This document shows positions 8,821 to 18,177 of a stretch of 64,000 nt of DNA, one piece after another. The position numbers were made by a program, and so were the translations under genes. Source of the DNA: Pseudomonas khavaziana. GTDB taxonomy: Bacteria > Pseudomonadota > Gammaproteobacteria > Pseudomonadales > Pseudomonadaceae. Numbering within the stretch: position 1 is the stretch's first letter; each line of letters begins with the position of its first letter. Location: NCBI RefSeq assembly GCF_019145205.1, contig NZ_JAHSTT010000001.1, positions 186,001 to 250,000 on the forward strand, read 5' to 3'. Under the pieces are notes generated by a model that made no database searches, had not been told where the DNA came from, and saw only the letters and a program-made list of their open reading frames with translations.

Positions 8821-9285
8821 TCAGTCCGAGAAACTGCCTTGCAGGTGCTCGGCGCGAAATTCCAGGGTTTGCGGGCGATAGCCAGGGCGCAATGGCGGTG
8901 TGGGCAAGCAATCGTCCCAGGTGGCACCGGCCTGCAATTCGCCGGGGCCACGATAGCGCGGGGCGGCGTAGACGTTGTCGGCCAGGTTGACCGTGTCGCC
9001 CGGCGCATAGGCGGCGACGCGCCAGCGCAATTCGGTCAGCGGTACGTCGTTGCCGTTGTTGAGTGTCAATTTCAGTGGGCGGTCGGTCGGGCATTCCTGC
9101 GGGGCATATGTGATGCGCAACTCAAGGCGCGCCAGTTGCGCGGCTTCGCGATTGTCCAGCCACACTACCCAGACGGCGACGAGACCCAGGCCGACGGCAG
9201 CCGTCAGCGACACCGGCAGGGCCTTGGCCGGGTAACGCAGCAGCAGGATCAGCCAGGTAATGATCAGTAAAACACCAACAAACAT
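8821..9285 (-). CDS. Conserved hypothetical membrane-anchored protein
   Basis: 154 residues, ATG at 9285. Two hydrophobic segments at the N-terminus (about 2-17 and 22-42) are followed by an extracytoplasmic domain of about 110 residues containing ITYAPQECPTDRPLKLTLNN and two cysteines (QEC, DDC). The domain looks beta-rich, like a small immunoglobulin-type fold. It lies upstream of the SDR gene in the same direction, 14 bp away. I do not recognise a specific family; related Pseudomonas proteins are sometimes loosely named as transporter-associated. Confidence 0.75.
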   Translation of the reverse strand: MFVGVLLIITWLILLLRYPAKALPVSLTAAVGLGLVAVWVVWLDNREAAQLARLELRITYAPQECPTDRPLKLTLNNGNDVPLTELRWRVAAYAPGDTVNLADNVYAAPRYRGPGELQAGATWDDCLPTPPLRPGYRPQTLEFRAEHLQGSFSD

Positions 9286-9429
9286 ACTGAAAACCTCGTT
9301 TAAGGATAGGCCATCGTACCTGTGGCCGGGCCGGATTGACTATCGGAGGAGCTGAGGCAGGAGCGGCGATGCCTGGGGGACATATCCCTAAATAACTCTA
9401 TGTCGCGTTATTGGTACGAATCGACACTC

Positions 9430-9495
9430 AGGAGGCGACCGAGCTTGTCAGAACGAATACCCCGACATGTCCCGGTTCCAGTCCCTTTTCTGTGA
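9430..9495 (+). other. Strong Shine-Dalgarno with a 16-codon leader frame before the toxin-like gene
   Basis: A perfect AGGAGG at 9430-9435 is not correctly placed for any start in the frame of the downstream 1149-residue gene. It is spaced 9 nt from a TTG at 9445 that opens a 16-codon frame ending in TGA at 9493-9495, 10 nt before the ATG at 9506. This resembles a leader peptide for translational coupling. Coding is unproven; it could also be chance. Confidence 0.3.
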
Positions 9496-9505
9496 GATAG
9501 AATCG

Positions 9506-12500
9506 ATGATCAGTTACTTGCCCAGCCCATCTCATCTGCCACCGCCGGTGGCCCTTGCCACGCCGTCGTCCTTGCCGGTCGAGGCGTCTGCCGTTGCGGT
9601 GGACGATAGAACATCCGAAATGCCCACTGTACCTCGTCAACCTGCGTTGTCCCGGTTGCGCCGCAGTATTGAATTGGAAAACCCTCCCGTTGGCGAAGGC
9701 GCGCTGATGGCCGGGCAGACGCTTGAGCATTGGCAGCAACTGACGGGGAGCATCCAAAACAACTATCGCCTCGTCACGGCGTTACAACAGATCCAAGAGG
9801 CCATTGCCAAGGATCCGAGCCTGGACGTAGCGGCGTTGCTGGAAGCGAAGACGTTTTCCATTCATGAATACTCGGCATTTGCGCGCTCCTATGGCATCGG
9901 GCCGGGTGAGGAGGACTCGGTGGCGTGGTTCCTGAGGGAAAACCAAGTGTTGGTCCCGAAAGATCCCGTGCAACTGGCAAACCTGATCGCGGTATTTAAA
10001 CAGCCGTTACCCGAACCGGCGGATTACGGCAATCACTGGGGGCTGTTGAACCAGCCAGACACCCTGGACAGTGAGGGACGCACGAAGCTGAGCGAAATGG
10101 CGACGGCAGAAATGATCAAGCTATCGCCCGGCAATGGCATCTTCCAGGCCTTTTATGAAAGGCATGGGGCCTCGATCCAAGGCATGAGCGCGGCGCAAGT
10201 CCTCGAATACATGATGAGCACTGCCGAGATCAAAGGCTTGGGGCAAACGCTGGAAACTGCTTTCAAGAGCGAGGACACGACGGCGTCAGCAGATGCGGTT
10301 GATTGGGCATTGACGGCCATGATCCTGGAGCTTGATCCCCAGGCGGGCAGCAAGCGCGGCGTAGTCGCAGGCTACGACCTTTATCAGCCGGCCAACCGGG
10401 ACGTTCATCCTGCGGTGGTGGTGGCGCGCCTTGAGCAGTATCTGGTGGACCAGGGCAAGGTGCCTGCCGAGATGGCGCCAGCCGCCGCACGTATGCTGCT
10501 TGCAGGGTCTGAACCGGCATTTATAGTCGCGGATATGCCCAGTAACATGGAGGTCAAGTCTGCAGCGTTTACCCGACTGTCGGCGGTTGTGCAGGCGCAA
10601 GAGTTCTGGTCGCCGGGAATAGCGACACACACCGATTTTAAAGCCTTCATGCGCCTGGGCGAGCTGAGTCCTGTTTCAGCCGCGCAGGTCATTATCGAGG
10701 CCAAGGCTCAGGCCAGCGCATTGACTCAGTGGGGCATCGCCCAGGGCATAATTGATCGAAGGGACGATGACGATTATACGGTGCAAGAGGTGACTAAGGT
10801 CCGCGAGGCCTTCGATCTGGAGCTCACCGCGCTGAAAAAAGCCCATGCCCAGTTAAGCGCGCCCATGCCGACTCGTGAAGGCATTGCGACTGGCAACCTG
10901 GAAAGTGTCTACAGAAACGGTCCGTTTGATGTGCGCAACACGCGCATCGTTAATATCGATGCCAGTGAGAGCGACGAGCACTCATTACTGGACATCTACA
11001 TGTCAGGGAAAATGGACCGTATTCCCAGAAAGGAGCGCTACGACTTTCAGATTGGTAACCGTTTTGTGCGGGTCAGGCCGCTTCCTGACGTCAATGCGCA
11101 GTTCAATACTCAGTTCGATGATTACTTCAACGGTTTGAAAGAGGGGGTCACGACCACCGTCAAACACCAGTTGTCGCAGCTACCCTTGGAAGACAGGCAA
11201 ACCATCGCGTCGGGTAAGGTCGAGTTTTTCTCCCTGCGCAAAGCCAGTGTCGCGGAGGCTGAAGGGGAAGAGTCTGATGCCCAGGCACGCGCTGCCAAGG
11301 GGCGTTATGGGCTGTTGATGCGCGTTCTGACCAAGATCGACCCAAGTGGCAGCGACCAGGACGAAAAGAACCTGCGGCATGTCTACTACGAAGTATTTCC
11401 TCTACAAGGCACCATTCGCCGTCGCGACGACCTGCCACGCTATTTGCCTAATCCCCCGCCTCGGGTCGCCAACGCTGAAACTTACACCACTACCCAGACC
11501 AAAGGGGTCAGTGTCGCGGTCGATTATGAAGCCTATGAAAGCAGCACCCCATCCCAGCCAGGCAAAGTCTCGCAAGGGCTCCTGACGCAGCGGCTCGATG
11601 GGCCTTACTTGCCCGAGCCGCGCCCAGGACAGGTCGCCAATGCAGCGGATGCCATGAATGCGCGGTTCGACACGATTGCCGATGTGGTGGCCGGCCACCT
11701 GCTGCATGATCGCGAAGCGATGCAGGCTGGCGCCAGGGGTGTGACCAGGGTGGAAGAGGAAGAGGCCGGTATCAAGGCTGGCCATGACTTTGTAAAAGGG
11801 CTGATCCCATTCGTAAATGCGATTGAAAACGCCGTCAACGGTAATACCGGCGCGGCGATTCGGGATTTTGCGCTGGACATTTTCGGTTTCATCGTTCCAG
11901 TCGCCAAGGGCGTGGGCCAAGCGGGTAAAGCCTTGGGCAACCTGAGCGGAAAACTTGGCGCGCGAGCGTTCAAGGCGTCCGATAAGGTCCTGCGCTCGAC
12001 TGTCAGTGGCTTGAACCCTGCTGATGGGCTTGGAGACCTGGCGGAAGGCTTGGCAAGGGGTGGCAAGTCGGTATTGAAGAGCAGCTACAAGGAGTTGAAG
12101 GAAATATTGCAGAAGCAATCTTCTTCTCTAGAGGACACCGTCAAATTGTCCGACGCGGCGTCCGACGTTGCCGGTATCCGCCGCGACTACAGCGCTCACG
12201 CCATGCCTGAGGATTTTCTGGAGGGCCGTCCCTTAAGGGGGGACGGTACTTACCAGGTAGACGATGATTTCTATGTCAACTTTACCGATGGCACAGGCGA
12301 GAGCCGGGCATTTCTGGTTGAGCGTCGCTACCAGGGCGGAGGCAGACCGATTCGGGTCATTGATCCTGAAACTAAAAACCAGGTGATGGTGCTGGTGCCC
12401 AAAGGTAATGGCGAATGGCGATTGGCAGGCAATGTCGGTGCGGGCAGAAAGGCTACGGACGTGGACAGTATCAGGCTGCAACCGCAAAAAAACGCGCGCA

Positions 12501-12955
12501 AAGGCAATCCGCCTTCACCCTCTATCGTGAGTCGCCCTTTGACCAATCATCCTGATTGGTCTTCGGTATTGGATTCGGGCTTTCACAATGGGCAGCCGGT
12601 CTATATCCACTACACCAGCAAGGAAGGCGCCGAAGCGATCGCTCGAGCCCAAGGTATCAATGACCTGGCCCGAGGTGAAACACGCGCGGGTTCAAAGGGC
12701 GGCGTGTACGTAAATCCTCCCGGCCAACAACTCAACAGTGAGAACGTTGAAACCCTGTTGTTCCTGGGCAATGAACGCTATGCGGGCAGAGGCGACTACA
12801 AGGTGATATTCAGCACCGACCAGGTGCCAAAGGAGTTGGGTCCCGTCACTGCCGGCAGCCAGATCGTTGAGCTCAAGATGGACAAGGAAATCAAGCTGAC
12901 GTCGTCGAACTTCCTGTATTTGGGGCCGAACACGTTCCCCGATTATTTCGGTTGA
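9506..12955 (+). CDS. Large toxin-like protein with ADP-ribosyltransferase-like C-terminus
   Basis: 1149 residues from ATG 9506 (weak GAGAT upstream); an ATG at 9467 would add 13 residues but has no ribosome site. There is no signal peptide. The long N-terminal and middle parts resemble the large, poorly described toxin-like proteins frequent in P. fluorescens. A hydrophobic stretch lies around 12000-11800 (FVKGLIPFVNAIENAVNG and FALDIFGFIVPVAKGVGQA). The last 115 residues begin with VYIHYTSKEGAEAIA (His at about residue 1035), then GSKGGVYVNP and GDYKVIFSTDQ, a pattern like the HYD1-type ART toxin domain (Tox-ART-HYD1). No immunity gene follows: a terminator comes next. Family assignment of the tip is tentative. 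Confidence 0.8.
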   Translation: MISYLPSPSHLPPPVALATPSSLPVEASAVAVDDRTSEMPTVPRQPALSRLRRSIELENPPVGEGALMAGQTLEHWQQLTGSIQNNYRLVTALQQIQEAIAKDPSLDVAALLEAKTFSIHEYSAFARSYGIGPGEEDSVAWFLRENQVLVPKDPVQLANLIAVFKQPLPEPADYGNHWGLLNQPDTLDSEGRTKLSEMATAEMIKLSPGNGIFQAFYERHGASIQGMSAAQVLEYMMSTAEIKGLGQTLETAFKSEDTTASADAVDWALTAMILELDPQAGSKRGVVAGYDLYQPANRDVHPAVVVARLEQYLVDQGKVPAEMAPAAARMLLAGSEPAFIVADMPSNMEVKSAAFTRLSAVVQAQEFWSPGIATHTDFKAFMRLGELSPVSAAQVIIEAKAQASALTQWGIAQGIIDRRDDDDYTVQEVTKVREAFDLELTALKKAHAQLSAPMPTREGIATGNLESVYRNGPFDVRNTRIVNIDASESDEHSLLDIYMSGKMDRIPRKERYDFQIGNRFVRVRPLPDVNAQFNTQFDDYFNGLKEGVTTTVKHQLSQLPLEDRQTIASGKVEFFSLRKASVAEAEGEESDAQARAAKGRYGLLMRVLTKIDPSGSDQDEKNLRHVYYEVFPLQGTIRRRDDLPRYLPNPPPRVANAETYTTTQTKGVSVAVDYEAYESSTPSQPGKVSQGLLTQRLDGPYLPEPRPGQVANAADAMNARFDTIADVVAGHLLHDREAMQAGARGVTRVEEEEAGIKAGHDFVKGLIPFVNAIENAVNGNTGAAIRDFALDIFGFIVPVAKGVGQAGKALGNLSGKLGARAFKASDKVLRSTVSGLNPADGLGDLAEGLARGGKSVLKSSYKELKEILQKQSSSLEDTVKLSDAASDVAGIRRDYSAHAMPEDFLEGRPLRGDGTYQVDDDFYVNFTDGTGESRAFLVERRYQGGGRPIRVIDPETKNQVMVLVPKGNGEWRLAGNVGAGRKATDVDSIRLQPQKNARKGNPPSPSIVSRPLTNHPDWSSVLDSGFHNGQPVYIHYTSKEGAEAIARAQGINDLARGETRAGSKGGVYVNPPGQQLNSENVETLLFLGNERYAGRGDYKVIFSTDQVPKELGPVTAGSQIVELKMDKEIKLTSSNFLYLGPNTFPDYFG

Positions 12956-12989
12956 GGACGTGCTGAAACAGCTGTGAACGAGCAGAAAA

Positions 12990-13044
12990 AAGCCCCCACC
13001 CAACCCACTGCGGATAGGGGACGCAATGGGCTGGGCGAGGGCTT
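12990..13044. terminator. Bidirectional intrinsic terminator between toxin-like gene and algA
   Basis: AAGCCCCCACCCAACCCA (12990-13007) pairs with TGGGCTGGGCGAGGGCTT (13027-13044) with three mismatches, each able to form a G-U pair in one strand. An A-run precedes the stem, serving as the U-tract for the minus-strand transcript of the alginate operon, which ends at 13059. Confidence 0.8.
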
Positions 13045-13058
13045 CTTGTACGACTGTT

Positions 13059-14510
13059 TTACTGCGCGATAGTTTTCACCGACACGCCACGTTCAACCGG
13101 CGTCGAGCGACCGTAGATATCTTCGAAGCGCTCGATATCGTCTTCGCCCAGGTAACTGCCCGATTGAACTTCGATGATTTCCAACGGGATCTTGCCCGGA
13201 TTGCGCAGGCGGTGCACCGAGGCGATCGGGATGTAGGTGGACTGGTTCTCGCAGAGCAGGAACACGTTCTCATCACAGGTGACTTCGGCGGTGCCGCTGA
13301 CCACGATCCAGTGTTCGGCGCGGTGGTGGTGCATCTGCAGCGACAGGCAGGCGCCCGGCTTGACCGAGATGTGCTTGACCTGGAAGCGTCCGCCCATGTC
13401 CACCGAGTCGTAGGAGCCCCATGGGCGATAGACCTCGCAGTGGTTCTGGGTTTCGCTGCGGCCTTGCTCGTTGAGCGTATTGACCATCTGCTTGACGCCC
13501 TGGACCTTGTCCTTGTGGGCAATCATCATCGCGTCCTTGGTTTCCACCACCACGATGTTGTCCAGGCCGATCACCGACACCAGTTTGCCGTTGCCATGCA
13601 CCATGCAGTTGCGGCTGTCCTGGATTACCACGTCGCCTTTGCTGACGTTGCCGTTGGCGTCTTTGTCATTGACCGCCCACAGCGAGGCCCAGCAACCCAC
13701 GTCGCTCCAGCCGGCGCTCAATGGCACCACGCAGGCGCGCTGGGTTTTTTCCATCACCGCGTAGTCGATGGAATTGTCCGGGCAGCAGGCGAAGGTCGCA
13801 TCGTCGAAGGTCACGGTGTCGTGGGTCTGCTCGCTGCGCTCCAGGGTCAGCACGCAGGTGTCATAGATGTCCGGATCGTGCTTTTTCAGCTCTTCAAGGA
13901 AGCGGCTGGCACGGAACAGGAACATGCCGCTGTTCCAGAAGTAACCACCGCTTTTGACGAACTCGATGGCACGTTTTTCATCGGGTTTTTCCACGAATTG
14001 CTGCACACGGCTCACGCCTTCGGGCAGCAGCGAGTCGTTGGTGGACTTGATGTAGCCGTAGCCGGTTTCCGGACGGGTCGCCGGTACGCCGAACAGCACC
14101 ATCTCGCCACGCTCGGCCGCCACGGTGGCCAGGGCCAGGGCACGTTGCAGGGCTTTCTGGTCGTCGATCACGTGGTCGGCGGGCAGTACCAACATCAGAT
14201 CGTCACGACCTTCGTTGACCAGCATCATCGCGGTCAGGGCCACGGCCGGTGCGGTGTTGCGGCCAAAGGGCTCCATCAGGATGCGCTGGCATTCGAGCTT
14301 ACGTGCGCTCAGTTGCTCATTGACGATGAAGCGGTGGTCCTTGTTGCAGACCACGATAGGGGCGTCCATACCTTCGAACACCAGGCGCTCCAGGGTTTGC
14401 TGGAACAGCGTGTGCTCGCCGGTCAGGGCCAGGAATTGCTTGGGGAACTGCTTACGCGAAAGCGGCCAAAGACGTGAGCCGCTACCACCGGAAAGGATTA
14501 CTGGGATCAT
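13059..14510 (-). CDS. algA: Bifunctional mannose-6-phosphate isomerase / GDP-mannose pyrophosphorylase
   Basis: 483 residues. The N-terminal nucleotidyltransferase opens with GGSGSRLWPLSRKQFPKQF (about 7-26). The C-terminal type II phosphomannose isomerase is a cupin with LSLQMHHHRAEHWIVVSG. It makes mannose-6-phosphate from fructose-6-phosphate and later GDP-mannose from mannose-1-phosphate, feeding AlgD. Last gene of the alginate operon, separated from algF by a REPIN, as in the canonical order. A shared terminator with the convergent toxin-like gene follows. Confidence 0.97.
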   Translation of the reverse strand: MIPVILSGGSGSRLWPLSRKQFPKQFLALTGEHTLFQQTLERLVFEGMDAPIVVCNKDHRFIVNEQLSARKLECQRILMEPFGRNTAPAVALTAMMLVNEGRDDLMLVLPADHVIDDQKALQRALALATVAAERGEMVLFGVPATRPETGYGYIKSTNDSLLPEGVSRVQQFVEKPDEKRAIEFVKSGGYFWNSGMFLFRASRFLEELKKHDPDIYDTCVLTLERSEQTHDTVTFDDATFACCPDNSIDYAVMEKTQRACVVPLSAGWSDVGCWASLWAVNDKDANGNVSKGDVVIQDSRNCMVHGNGKLVSVIGLDNIVVVETKDAMMIAHKDKVQGVKQMVNTLNEQGRSETQNHCEVYRPWGSYDSVDMGGRFQVKHISVKPGACLSLQMHHHRAEHWIVVSGTAEVTCDENVFLLCENQSTYIPIASVHRLRNPGKIPLEIIEVQSGSYLGEDDIERFEDIYGRSTPVERGVSVKTIAQ

Positions 14511-14604
14511 GGGTGTTTCTCCTTGAATCAGTTTGGGTCAGAGCTACGAAGGTTTGTCGTTTCACTCTTGTTTTTGTCTCGGTCCGAACTGACAGCCTTG
14601 CCCC

Positions 14605-14706
14605 CTGTAGGAGCGAGCTTGCTCGCGAAGCACTTCCAGGCAACGCGGTCATCCAGAATGCCCGCGTCATCGTCGGCGATTTTCGCGAGCAGGCTCGCTC
14701 CTACAG
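14605..14706. repeat. REPIN, GTAGGAGCGAGCTTGCTCGC class, between algF and algA
   Basis: Left arm CTGTAGGAGCGAGCTTGCTC at 14605 and its inverse ending CTACAG at 14706, one mismatch in the right arm (GCAGGCTCGC). The same class occurs at 31377-31480 and 38444-38543. It lies within the transcribed alginate operon, 27 bp before the algF stop on its strand, so it will be present in the mRNA as a long hairpin. Confidence 0.92.
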
Positions 14707-14732
14707 TGGGTTGCGTTCAGTCCGGGAAATCG

Positions 14733-15389
14733 TTAGCGGGTCGACACTGGGCGTTTGACCCAGACTGGCGACAGGCTCGAACCGGAACCGGTGACGTACA
14801 GCACCGCTGCCTCACCACGCTCCAGGGCCACCGGCTTCACATCGCCGACCTTCTTGTCGCCGTCATACAGCGCCAGGCTTACCTTCACCGGGTTGATCTC
14901 GCGCTCGCCACGGCCCTTGGCGGCCACCGACTTGACCACATCGGTTTTGCCGTCGGCAGTTTTCAGGGTCAGGGCCTTGTCGCTGAGGTTCTGCACGCGT
15001 ACCAGGGATTTCTGCTTGTTCTTGAACGGCGGCTCTTCGATCAGCTGAGGCTGGCCGCTGCTGTTGTTGACCAGGGTGTAGTAGTGATCGGCAGCGAGTT
15101 TGACCGGCACGGTCTGGCTGCCGACCTTGGCGCTGTAGTCACCGCCCGGCATGAAGCTGAAGTCGCTGCTGGCCAATGGCGCCACGTCGCTGAGGTTGGT
15201 GCTGCCGACGGTGGCGCTGACTTCCTGGTTGCTGGCGTTGTAGATGCGCACGAAGCTCGAGCCCTTTGGTGCGGTTGGGCCGTACAGGGCGGCGTCACCA
15301 CCGGCGAAGGCGGACATCGATACGAAGCTCAAGCCGGCAGCGATGGCCAGGGTCTTGGCGAGACGACGCGGAGTAGTAGTGAAAGTCAT
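14733..15389 (-). CDS. algF: Alginate O-acetylation protein AlgF
   Basis: 218 residues from ATG 15389 (MTFTTTPRRLAKTLAIAAG); a longer frame to 15530 overlaps algJ and is rejected on family length. A signal peptide ends at SAFAGGDAALYG. The mature periplasmic protein contains SSFVRIYNASNQEVSATVG, a beta-sandwich typical of AlgF. It works with AlgI, AlgJ and AlgX to acetylate mannuronate residues in the periplasm. It follows algJ by 16 bp. Confidence 0.96.
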   Translation of the reverse strand: MTFTTTPRRLAKTLAIAAGLSFVSMSAFAGGDAALYGPTAPKGSSFVRIYNASNQEVSATVGSTNLSDVAPLASSDFSFMPGGDYSAKVGSQTVPVKLAADHYYTLVNNSSGQPQLIEEPPFKNKQKSLVRVQNLSDKALTLKTADGKTDVVKSVAAKGRGEREINPVKVSLALYDGDKKVGDVKPVALERGEAAVLYVTGSGSSLSPVWVKRPVSTR

Positions 15390-15405
15390 GTGAGTTACCT
15401 CTCTT

Positions 15406-16593
15406 TCAGTTTTGCGCCCGGTCGGGCGTCTCGGGTTTCTGATTTTTAAAAGCAGGTGTGTTGCTTGCCATGTTCTGTTGGCGCGAACCAGCTTGTTTAA
15501 GCTGCGCAACCCACGATGGGTCGGCATCACCGATTTCGTTATTCACGGGCAGATAGCGTTCGGGGAATTCCCAGATCAGCACCTGCGGCGGGTTGTTCTT
15601 GAAGTCGTCGCTTTTCAGATAGCTGAGCATCGGCAGGATCGGGCCGTGGCCGTCTTCGGCGTAGCTGACCACGTCGCTGCCCAGGGCTTGCTTGAGGGCG
15701 CCGACGAAGTTCCAGTTGGGGTTGGCGCTGTAGCTGGTGCCCACCAGGGCCACCGGGGTTTCGCTGTCGCTGAACAGCGCGTCGTCGCCTTGGGTTTCGG
15801 CCAGGTGCGTGACGCGTTTTTCCAGCGGCTCTTTAGGCGGCATCAGGTTTTCGAACAGCGGGTCCAGGGGCAGGAACAAACGCAGGTCGCCTTTGTGCGG
15901 CTCGGTTTTCTCCGCTTCGGTGACAAAGCGCTGTGGCTCGCCGCTCAGCGGGGTCTTGTCGGCAATGGTCTTCGCTAGTTGCTTGGCGGCGATTTCCGCG
16001 CCATCCGGCGTCCAGTGGGTGTCGGTGCGCAGGAACACCTGCTTGCCGCCCAGCTTGGCCTGTTGCAGCGGGCCGAGCAGGTCCGGGGCCGGGATGTTGT
16101 CGGCGGCGACCCGGGCGTGGAAGTCCTGGTACAGGTTGGCGTGAATGCTCGCCGGTTTCACCTCACCCAGGTGTTCCGGATACAGGCGCACCTTGGCCGG
16201 CACGATCGCCATCACCAGTTGAATGCCTTGAGCCTTGAGCTTCTGGCGCACGCCTTCGACCAGCGCGTAGTTGCCTTGCAGGTTCTGGTCCTCGTTGACG
16301 GCAGGGTTGAATTCCTCGTCGCTGTACAGCCAGTGATCGCGACCCAGCACCACGCCAGGGCGACCTTCATTGAACAGCTTGTAGTCCAGCGCTGCCCATA
16401 GGTTGGTGCCGATGCGCTTGATCGGGAACTCGTCGTCGTAGTGGGTCTCGACGGCCTTGGTCCAGCGCCCGTTAAGCACGGTGGCGTCAGCATTGGTGCT
16501 GAAGCCCAGGAAACTGCGCAGCGACCAGGCGCCCAGGGCCAGCAACAGCACCATGAACAGGCTGATGTAGAGGACGCGTAATGAACGGGTCAT
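15406..16593 (-). CDS. algJ: Alginate O-acetyltransferase AlgJ
   Basis: 395 residues. It has a single N-terminal membrane anchor (about 6-27) and a periplasmic SGNH-hydrolase-like domain. The catalytic Asp and His lie in DTHWT (D191, H193) and the serine in GTSYSANPNW (S287), matching the AlgJ/AlgX family triad. It transfers acetyl groups passed through AlgI. The gene is 11 bp from algI, in the normal algI-algJ-algF block. Confidence 0.96.
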   Translation of the reverse strand: MTRSLRVLYISLFMVLLLALGAWSLRSFLGFSTNADATVLNGRWTKAVETHYDDEFPIKRIGTNLWAALDYKLFNEGRPGVVLGRDHWLYSDEEFNPAVNEDQNLQGNYALVEGVRQKLKAQGIQLVMAIVPAKVRLYPEHLGEVKPASIHANLYQDFHARVAADNIPAPDLLGPLQQAKLGGKQVFLRTDTHWTPDGAEIAAKQLAKTIADKTPLSGEPQRFVTEAEKTEPHKGDLRLFLPLDPLFENLMPPKEPLEKRVTHLAETQGDDALFSDSETPVALVGTSYSANPNWNFVGALKQALGSDVVSYAEDGHGPILPMLSYLKSDDFKNNPPQVLIWEFPERYLPVNNEIGDADPSWVAQLKQAGSRQQNMASNTPAFKNQKPETPDRAQN

Positions 16594-16604
16594 GATCGGC
16601 TCCC

Positions 16605-18137
16605 TCAGAATTGGAAGTAAAGGAACGGCGAGAAACTCTGCGCCGACAGTTTCAGGATCGACGCCACGAACAGCAGCAGCACCGCGCCGCGCATGGCGTA
16701 GCGTGGCCAGTCAGCGGTCCAGTAGGCCGGTTGCACGGCGGCGTCACGGCCCACGCTGAAACCAGGCTCGTGGATGCTGCCCGGGTTGTCGCCAGGCACC
16801 GCCTTGATCAGGCTCGGGTCAGCAGGCTTGGTCTTCTCGGCAGGGCGATTGGTGTAGAAGTCGCGCAGGCCGAAGAACGCCAGGGTTGCGTAGGCCACCA
16901 CCAGGGTCGCCACTTGCAGGCCGGTGAGGTTGGCGCGGTTGAGTTCCGACAGCGACCACTCGCCAAAGCTGAACATCGCACCGTACATACGCCCGGCAAC
17001 GTGCAGGTTTTCAGCGCGGAAGATCACCCAACCCATCACCACCAGCAGGAAGGTGAAGGCCCAGCGCAGCACATTGAAGCTGCGCGGCGCGGTGTTCAGG
17101 CCGATGGCTTTTTCAATCGCCAGCCACATGCCGTGCCAGGCGCCCCAGACGATGTAGGTGATGTTGGCACCGTGCCACAGGCCACCGAGCAGCATGGTCA
17201 GGAACAGGTTGCGATAGGTGGTCAGCGTGCCTTTGCGGTTGCCGCCCAGGGTGATGTACAGGTAGTCACGCAGCCAGGTGGAGAGGCTGATGTGCCAGCG
17301 CCGCCAGAACTCGGTGATCGACTGGCTGATGTACGGCTGCTTGAAGTTTTCCATGAAGCGGAAACCCATCATCAAGCCCAGGCCGATGGCCATGTCGCTG
17401 TAGCCGGAGAAGTCGAAGTACAGCTGCGCGGTGTAAGCCAGTGCACCCAGCCAGGCATCGCCGGTGGTGGGGTTTTGCAGGGCGAAACAATGGTCGGCCA
17501 CCACCGCCAGGGTGTCGGCAATAAAGACTTTCTTGATGAAACCCTGCATGAACCGCGTGCAGCCCTCGGAGAACTTGTCGAGGGTGTGGGTGCGGTTGTT
17601 GAACTGGTCGGCCAGGTCACGGAAGCGCAACACCGGGCCTGCAATCAAGTGCGGGAAGATCGCCACGAACGCCGCGAAGTCGATCAGGTTGCGAGTCGCC
17701 GGGGTATCGCCACGGTACACGTCGATGATGTAGCTGATGGACTCGAAGATGTAGAACGAGATCCCGATCGGCAACAGCACGTGGGTGAGGATAAACGGCT
17801 CCAGACCCGCCGACTTCATCATCACATTGATGCTGTCGACGCCGAAGTTGGCGTACTTGAAGTAGCCGAGGATGCACAGGTCGACGGCCACGCCGAGCAG
17901 CAGCCAGCGCTGCGCCGGCTTGGTGCGCACGCCGGCGGCACCGACCTTGAGGCCGATCCAGTAGTTCCACAGCGTGACGGCGGCGAACAGCGCCAGGAAG
18001 TCCACTCGCCACCAGGCGTAGAACACGTAGCTGGCAATCAGCAGCAGCAGATTGCGATAGCGTTGCCCGCTCAAGTAGTACAAGCCGAGAAAGATCGGCA
18101 AGAACAGAAACAGGAACACATTGGACGAGAAAACCAT
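16605..18137 (-). CDS. algI: Membrane-bound O-acyltransferase AlgI (MBOAT)
   Basis: 510 residues from ATG 18137, with GGAGA just upstream; the opening MVFSSNVFLFLFLPIFLGLY is identical in style to P. aeruginosa AlgI, so the upstream ATG at 18161 is rejected. Many transmembrane helices. The MBOAT active-site histidines lie in GGLWHGANITYIVWGAWHG. It moves acetyl groups across the inner membrane for alginate acetylation. Unusually, the gap to algL is 216 bp and holds a REPIN and a G-rich tract. Confidence 0.97.
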   Translation of the reverse strand: MVFSSNVFLFLFLPIFLGLYYLSGQRYRNLLLLIASYVFYAWWRVDFLALFAAVTLWNYWIGLKVGAAGVRTKPAQRWLLLGVAVDLCILGYFKYANFGVDSINVMMKSAGLEPFILTHVLLPIGISFYIFESISYIIDVYRGDTPATRNLIDFAAFVAIFPHLIAGPVLRFRDLADQFNNRTHTLDKFSEGCTRFMQGFIKKVFIADTLAVVADHCFALQNPTTGDAWLGALAYTAQLYFDFSGYSDMAIGLGLMMGFRFMENFKQPYISQSITEFWRRWHISLSTWLRDYLYITLGGNRKGTLTTYRNLFLTMLLGGLWHGANITYIVWGAWHGMWLAIEKAIGLNTAPRSFNVLRWAFTFLLVVMGWVIFRAENLHVAGRMYGAMFSFGEWSLSELNRANLTGLQVATLVVAYATLAFFGLRDFYTNRPAEKTKPADPSLIKAVPGDNPGSIHEPGFSVGRDAAVQPAYWTADWPRYAMRGAVLLLFVASILKLSAQSFSPFLYFQF

Positions 18138-18177
18138 CCCGATCTCTCCATGTTTAACCAACAGTCAAGGGCCAGAG

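Noticed and set aside
13026-14477. A 483-codon plus-strand frame opposite algA
   Set aside because: Antisense of algA, no family signature, and it begins in the terminator.
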